Shown here piece after piece: positions 61,611-64,000 of a stretch of DNA of 64,000 nt. The position numbers were made by a program, and so were the translations under genes. Position 1 is the stretch's first letter. Each line of letters begins with the position of its first letter. Source of the DNA: Verrucomicrobiales bacterium (GTDB lineage Bacteria > Verrucomicrobiota > Verrucomicrobiia > Verrucomicrobiales > DEV007); NCBI GenBank assembly GCA_029213005.1, contig JARGPI010000011.1, positions 62,001-126,000 of the forward strand, written 5' to 3'. Under the pieces are notes generated by a model, which saw only the letters and a program-made list of their open reading frames with translations, had not been told where the DNA came from and ran no database searches.

Positions 61611-63086
61611 CTAAAAGACATCGGCCGCACTACGACTTCCTAACTGATCGTCAAGAATTTCGAAATGCTTCCGGGTCAATTGGGATGGGTGCTCGACGCC
61701 CGCCGAGTAGGAGAGCTTGATCATTTCCGCCCGGAGCGTGGTGATGTAATTCGCAAGACGTGCTGACTTCAAGGTTGGATCGAGACCGGACATCAGCCAC
61801 TTATTGTGGGTCGCTATCCCGGCCGGACAATGGCCGGTATGGCAGCGCTGAGCCTGGATGCATCCGATCGACATCATTGCCTCCCGGGCGACGCCGATCA
61901 TGTCGCAACCGAGCGCAAAGGCAAAGGCAGCTTCGATGGGCAAACCGAGACGGGCCGAGCCGATGAACACGACCTTGTCTTCCATGCACTCCTCCTCAAA
62001 AATTCGATGAACTTTTGAAAAGCCCAATTTGAAGGGAAAAGATACATGGTCCGAAAACGCGAGAGGAGCCGCTCCGGTCCCGCCTTCCCCGCCGTCAATA
62101 GCAATAAAATCTGGGCCGCGTCCGCTTTTATCCATGGCCTGGGCCAGATCGGTCCAGAACGTTAAGTCCCCGACGGCTGATTTGATGCCGACGGGTAGAC
62201 CGGTCGATTCAGCCACCAGTTCTACAAAATCCAGTAAACTATCAATATCAGAGAAAGCACTGTGACAGGAAGGACTGATACAGGCTTTCCCTACTTCAAT
62301 ACCCCGGGCGAGCGCGATTTCCGGAGTAACCTTAGCAGCCGGTAAAACCCCTCCGAGTCCCGGTTTAGCACCCTGACTCAACTTTATTTCGATCGCACGG
62401 ATCGACTTGGTTCCAGCAACCGTGTCGACCAGCTTTTCCAGACAAAAACTTCCATCTCGATTCCGTGCCCCGAAATAACCGGTTCCTAATTGGAGAATCA
62501 GCTCACCTCCGTTCAAATGGTATTTGGAGATACCTCCCTCCCCGGTATTGTGCAGCGCACCCGCAATGCCACATCCGGTATTAAGCGCCTCTACCGCCGC
62601 AGACCCTAGTGAGCCATAACTCATCGCAGAAACGCAGACAGCCGACTCGGGGATAAATGCTTTTTTGCGCTCCCGCCAACCTCCCATCACCTTGGCACAG
62701 GGGAGCGTATGGTTATCATCGTAATCCGCCGAACCGACCAGCGGCACCGCCTTGGGGAAACCACTTTGTTTCAGGATCAGGTAGTTGGAAGATCGCTCGA
62801 GATCATTATCAGTTCCGAATCCGAAATAGTTATTTTGACGTTTCGAAGATGCGTATACCCAGGTCCGCTGATCCCGGGAAAAGGGGCGCTCTTCATCATT
62901 GTCCGTGACGATATACTGCCGAAGCTCGGGACCAATCTTTTCAAGCATATATCGGAAGTGACCGCCAATCGGAAAATTGTGTAGAATGGTATGCTTTCTC
63001 TGAACCAAGTCGTAGATAAGAACACCGATAAAGATTGCGGCACCGGCGATGGCGACGAGTCCGAATAATTGAAAATACCAGGCCAT
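61611..63086 (-). CDS. Membrane-anchored FMN-binding glutamate synthase-like protein
   Basis: The protein has 491 residues. One N-terminal helix (residues ~4-27, FQLFGLVAIAGAAIFIGVLI) is followed by the alpha/beta-barrel of the glutamate synthase FMN domain: ISAMSYGSLGSAAVEALN-type strand (here VSAMSYGSLGSAAVEALNTG), GEGGISKYHLNGGELILQLG, KLSQGAKPGLGGVLPAAKVT, FIAIDGGEGGTGAAPLAFSD. The iron-sulfur signature CIQAQRCHTGHCPAGIATHN is at about 410. There is no glutaminase or small-subunit domain, so it is not a classical GltB. Such stand-alone forms have been linked to glutamate or methylamine metabolism; the membrane anchor is unusual. The gene is alone. Confidence 0.9.
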   Translation of the reverse strand: MAWYFQLFGLVAIAGAAIFIGVLIYDLVQRKHTILHNFPIGGHFRYMLEKIGPELRQYIVTDNDEERPFSRDQRTWVYASSKRQNNYFGFGTDNDLERSSNYLILKQSGFPKAVPLVGSADYDDNHTLPCAKVMGGWRERKKAFIPESAVCVSAMSYGSLGSAAVEALNTGCGIAGALHNTGEGGISKYHLNGGELILQLGTGYFGARNRDGSFCLEKLVDTVAGTKSIRAIEIKLSQGAKPGLGGVLPAAKVTPEIALARGIEVGKACISPSCHSAFSDIDSLLDFVELVAESTGLPVGIKSAVGDLTFWTDLAQAMDKSGRGPDFIAIDGGEGGTGAAPLAFSDHVSFPFKLGFSKVHRIFEEECMEDKVVFIGSARLGLPIEAAFAFALGCDMIGVAREAMMSIGCIQAQRCHTGHCPAGIATHNKWLMSGLDPTLKSARLANYITTLRAEMIKLSYSAGVEHPSQLTRKHFEILDDQLGSRSAADVF

Positions 63087-63139
63087 GGCAAGACTTTAGC
63101 CGCTTTGACAGGAGCGCAATGAGAAAGGCAGGGAAACCA

Positions 63140-63631
63140 TCACGACAACTGGACCTTTTCGATCCGGCAGGGCGGGCGATACAGATCAAAGCAAAGCATG
63201 TGTGTCGAGGGAGGCCAGTGAAGCAAAGTCGTCGGTGATTTTTCCATTACGAGGCGCAACTCCCTCATATCATATTGCACCCGGAGCAGTTCGCCCACTG
63301 CGGAAATATCATTATCACTCATACCGTTCAATTGAAACGTTTCGCCGGCCATGGGACCTTCAGGGACTTTAACCCCTTCACGCAGAAGACGTGCTGTCGC
63401 TTCAACTCCACCCATCGAGTCCGGAATCACATGAGCGACACCGAGACTGGCCAGAGAGGCCGACATCCGTTCGATGTGTTTTGCGTTGGCCAGATTCTTC
63501 GCTTTCGTCGAGCTCTCGTGGATATTCGAGACCACAGGAATCGCTGCAGCAGTAATCACCCCGACTATCGAAATCGTGATCAATACTTCAATAAGGCTAA
63601 ATGCCTTAGAGCTTTTCCAGTTAGGACTCAT
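63140..63631 (-). CDS. Type II secretion/pilin-like prepilin (pseudopilin)
   Basis: The 163-residue protein has a type IV prepilin signal: short basic leader, then KAFSLIEVLITISIVGVITA with the conserved Glu five residues into the mature part, and a hydrophobic helix to about residue 32. The cut by prepilin peptidase would fall at A/F (or just before FSLIEV) rather than the usual G/F. The C-terminal part is a globular pilin-like domain. It may be a minor pilin or a secretion pseudopilin; no other pilus or secretion gene is in the window. It is divergent from the truncated gene at the right edge. Confidence 0.85.
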   Translation of the reverse strand: MSPNWKSSKAFSLIEVLITISIVGVITAAAIPVVSNIHESSTKAKNLANAKHIERMSASLASLGVAHVIPDSMGGVEATARLLREGVKVPEGPMAGETFQLNGMSDNDISAVGELLRVQYDMRELRLVMEKSPTTLLHWPPSTHMLCFDLYRPPCRIEKVQLS

Positions 63632-63741
63632 TAAAAATTAACGCCTTCTAAAAGATCAGGCATCGTAATACAATATTTTTTTAAAATATACTAACGATAT
63701 AATTTGAATCAAATAATATAAAAATTATATTAACAAAAATT

Positions 63742-64000
63742 TTGAAGAGTTTCCCGTCCATATTTGCTACTCATCTCTTGCTGAGTTTGATTACGATTTC
63801 TTCGCTTTTCGGAGACGAAGCCGTGACTTCTCAAATCCGTTTTACCCATCATAATCAGGAATTGGGGCTGTCCTCTAACAAAGCAGTCGACATTCTTCAG
63901 GACAAAAGCGGATGGATTTGGATCGCGACCAAAGACGGTCTCAATCAGTTCGATGCGCACGAGACCCGGATCCACAAACATGATCCGGATTTAAATGATA
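63742..64000 (+). CDS. Reg_prop (two-component regulator propeller) sensor, N-terminal part, cut by window end
   Basis: An open frame runs from a TTG at 63742 to the window end. A signal-like stretch (LKSFPSIFATHLLLSLITIS) is followed by the typical opening of Reg_prop sensors: FTHHNQELGLSSNKAVDILQ, then DKSGWIWIATKDGLNQFD, the first two half-blades of a periplasmic propeller. Proteins of this type end in a transmembrane helix plus a kinase, diguanylate cyclase or AraC domain, so a further sensor protein is expected. The start codon is uncertain because the 110 bases before it are AT-rich without an ATG. Confidence 0.7.
   Translation, partial: MKSFPSIFATHLLLSLITISSLFGDEAVTSQIRFTHHNQELGLSSNKAVDILQDKSGWIWIATKDGLNQFDAHETRIHKHDPDLND

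Noticed and set aside
1..64000. CRISPR arrays, rRNA or tRNA genes, complete insertion sequences, prophage genes
   Set aside because: Looked for on both strands; no regular repeat-spacer array, no rRNA-like or cloverleaf sequence, and no transposase or phage structural gene was recognised.

Overview
The window looks like a chromosomal segment from a marine or soil Verrucomicrobiota bacterium, or a close PVC relative. The evidence is the gene content: two PSCyt1/DUF1549/DUF1553 plus DUF1501 modules, two long PVC-type heme-binding dehydrogenases, two sulfatases, a DUF1080 protein, an ECF sigma / FecR-LamG operon, a protein with an LEPR-like surface motif, and many hybrid histidine kinases. No rRNA, tRNA, CRISPR array or complete insertion sequence was found.

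Layout. Positions 1-3450 form an accessory island. Three short orphan genes (294-749, 851-1279, 1923-2615) are separated by repeats: a plus-strand group II intron domain V/VI-like 3' end (212-286), two copies of a minus-strand domain V/VI-like element (727-793, 2614-2684), and two copies of a ~323 bp structured element (1371-1693, 2805-3128) in which one base pair covaries. Positions 3452-13396 carry housekeeping and mixed genes: dienelactone hydrolase, hybrid kinase, glycosyltransferase, farnesyl-type prenyl synthase, aspartate-semialdehyde dehydrogenase, a tiny lipoprotein, the LEPR-type protein and SurE. Positions 13406-13757 are a repeat cluster with a MITE-like element. Next is a peroxiredoxin gene interrupted by an in-frame TGA exactly where the first cysteine of the CPYC motif belongs (13772-14935). 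It is best read as a selenoprotein fused to a SnoaL-like domain.

Positions 15294-18622 hold a PhnD-like binding lipoprotein followed by a two-receiver hybrid kinase. After it come a dolichol/phytol-kinase-like membrane protein, a sulfatase, a DinB-like protein, a propeller protein and a GAF kinase convergent with a NarL-type regulator. Positions 25632-30800 hold a 1161-residue fusion (discoidin-like, SGNH-like, propeller, blue-copper domain) and a 2,5-dioxovalerate-type dehydrogenase, followed by tandem hairpin repeats. Positions 31180-36712 hold a DUF2490 protein, small ORFs, another kinase, a secreted tandem-domain protein and a PPK2 with a candidate sigma-54 promoter.

Positions 36907-43090 (minus) are one translationally coupled operon: ECF sigma, FecR-LamG, PSCyt1/DUF1549/DUF1553 and DUF1501. 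IlvA is divergent from it. Positions 44784-49188 (minus) form a signalling cluster of a membrane kinase, a REC protein with a degenerate kinase core and a REC-kinase. The right end carries a second sulfatase, a lipid A-type acyltransferase, an M23 peptidase, the second PSCyt1/DUF1501 pair, a cytochrome c-tailed dehydrogenase, an FMN-glutamate synthase-like protein, a pseudopilin and the start of a propeller sensor gene cut by the window edge.

Together the secreted enzymes (sulfatases, dehydrogenases, DUF1080, PSCyt/DUF1501, dioxovalerate dehydrogenase) suggest a life degrading complex, probably sulfated, polysaccharides under dense two-component control. That ecology is inferred from family membership and is not shown directly.
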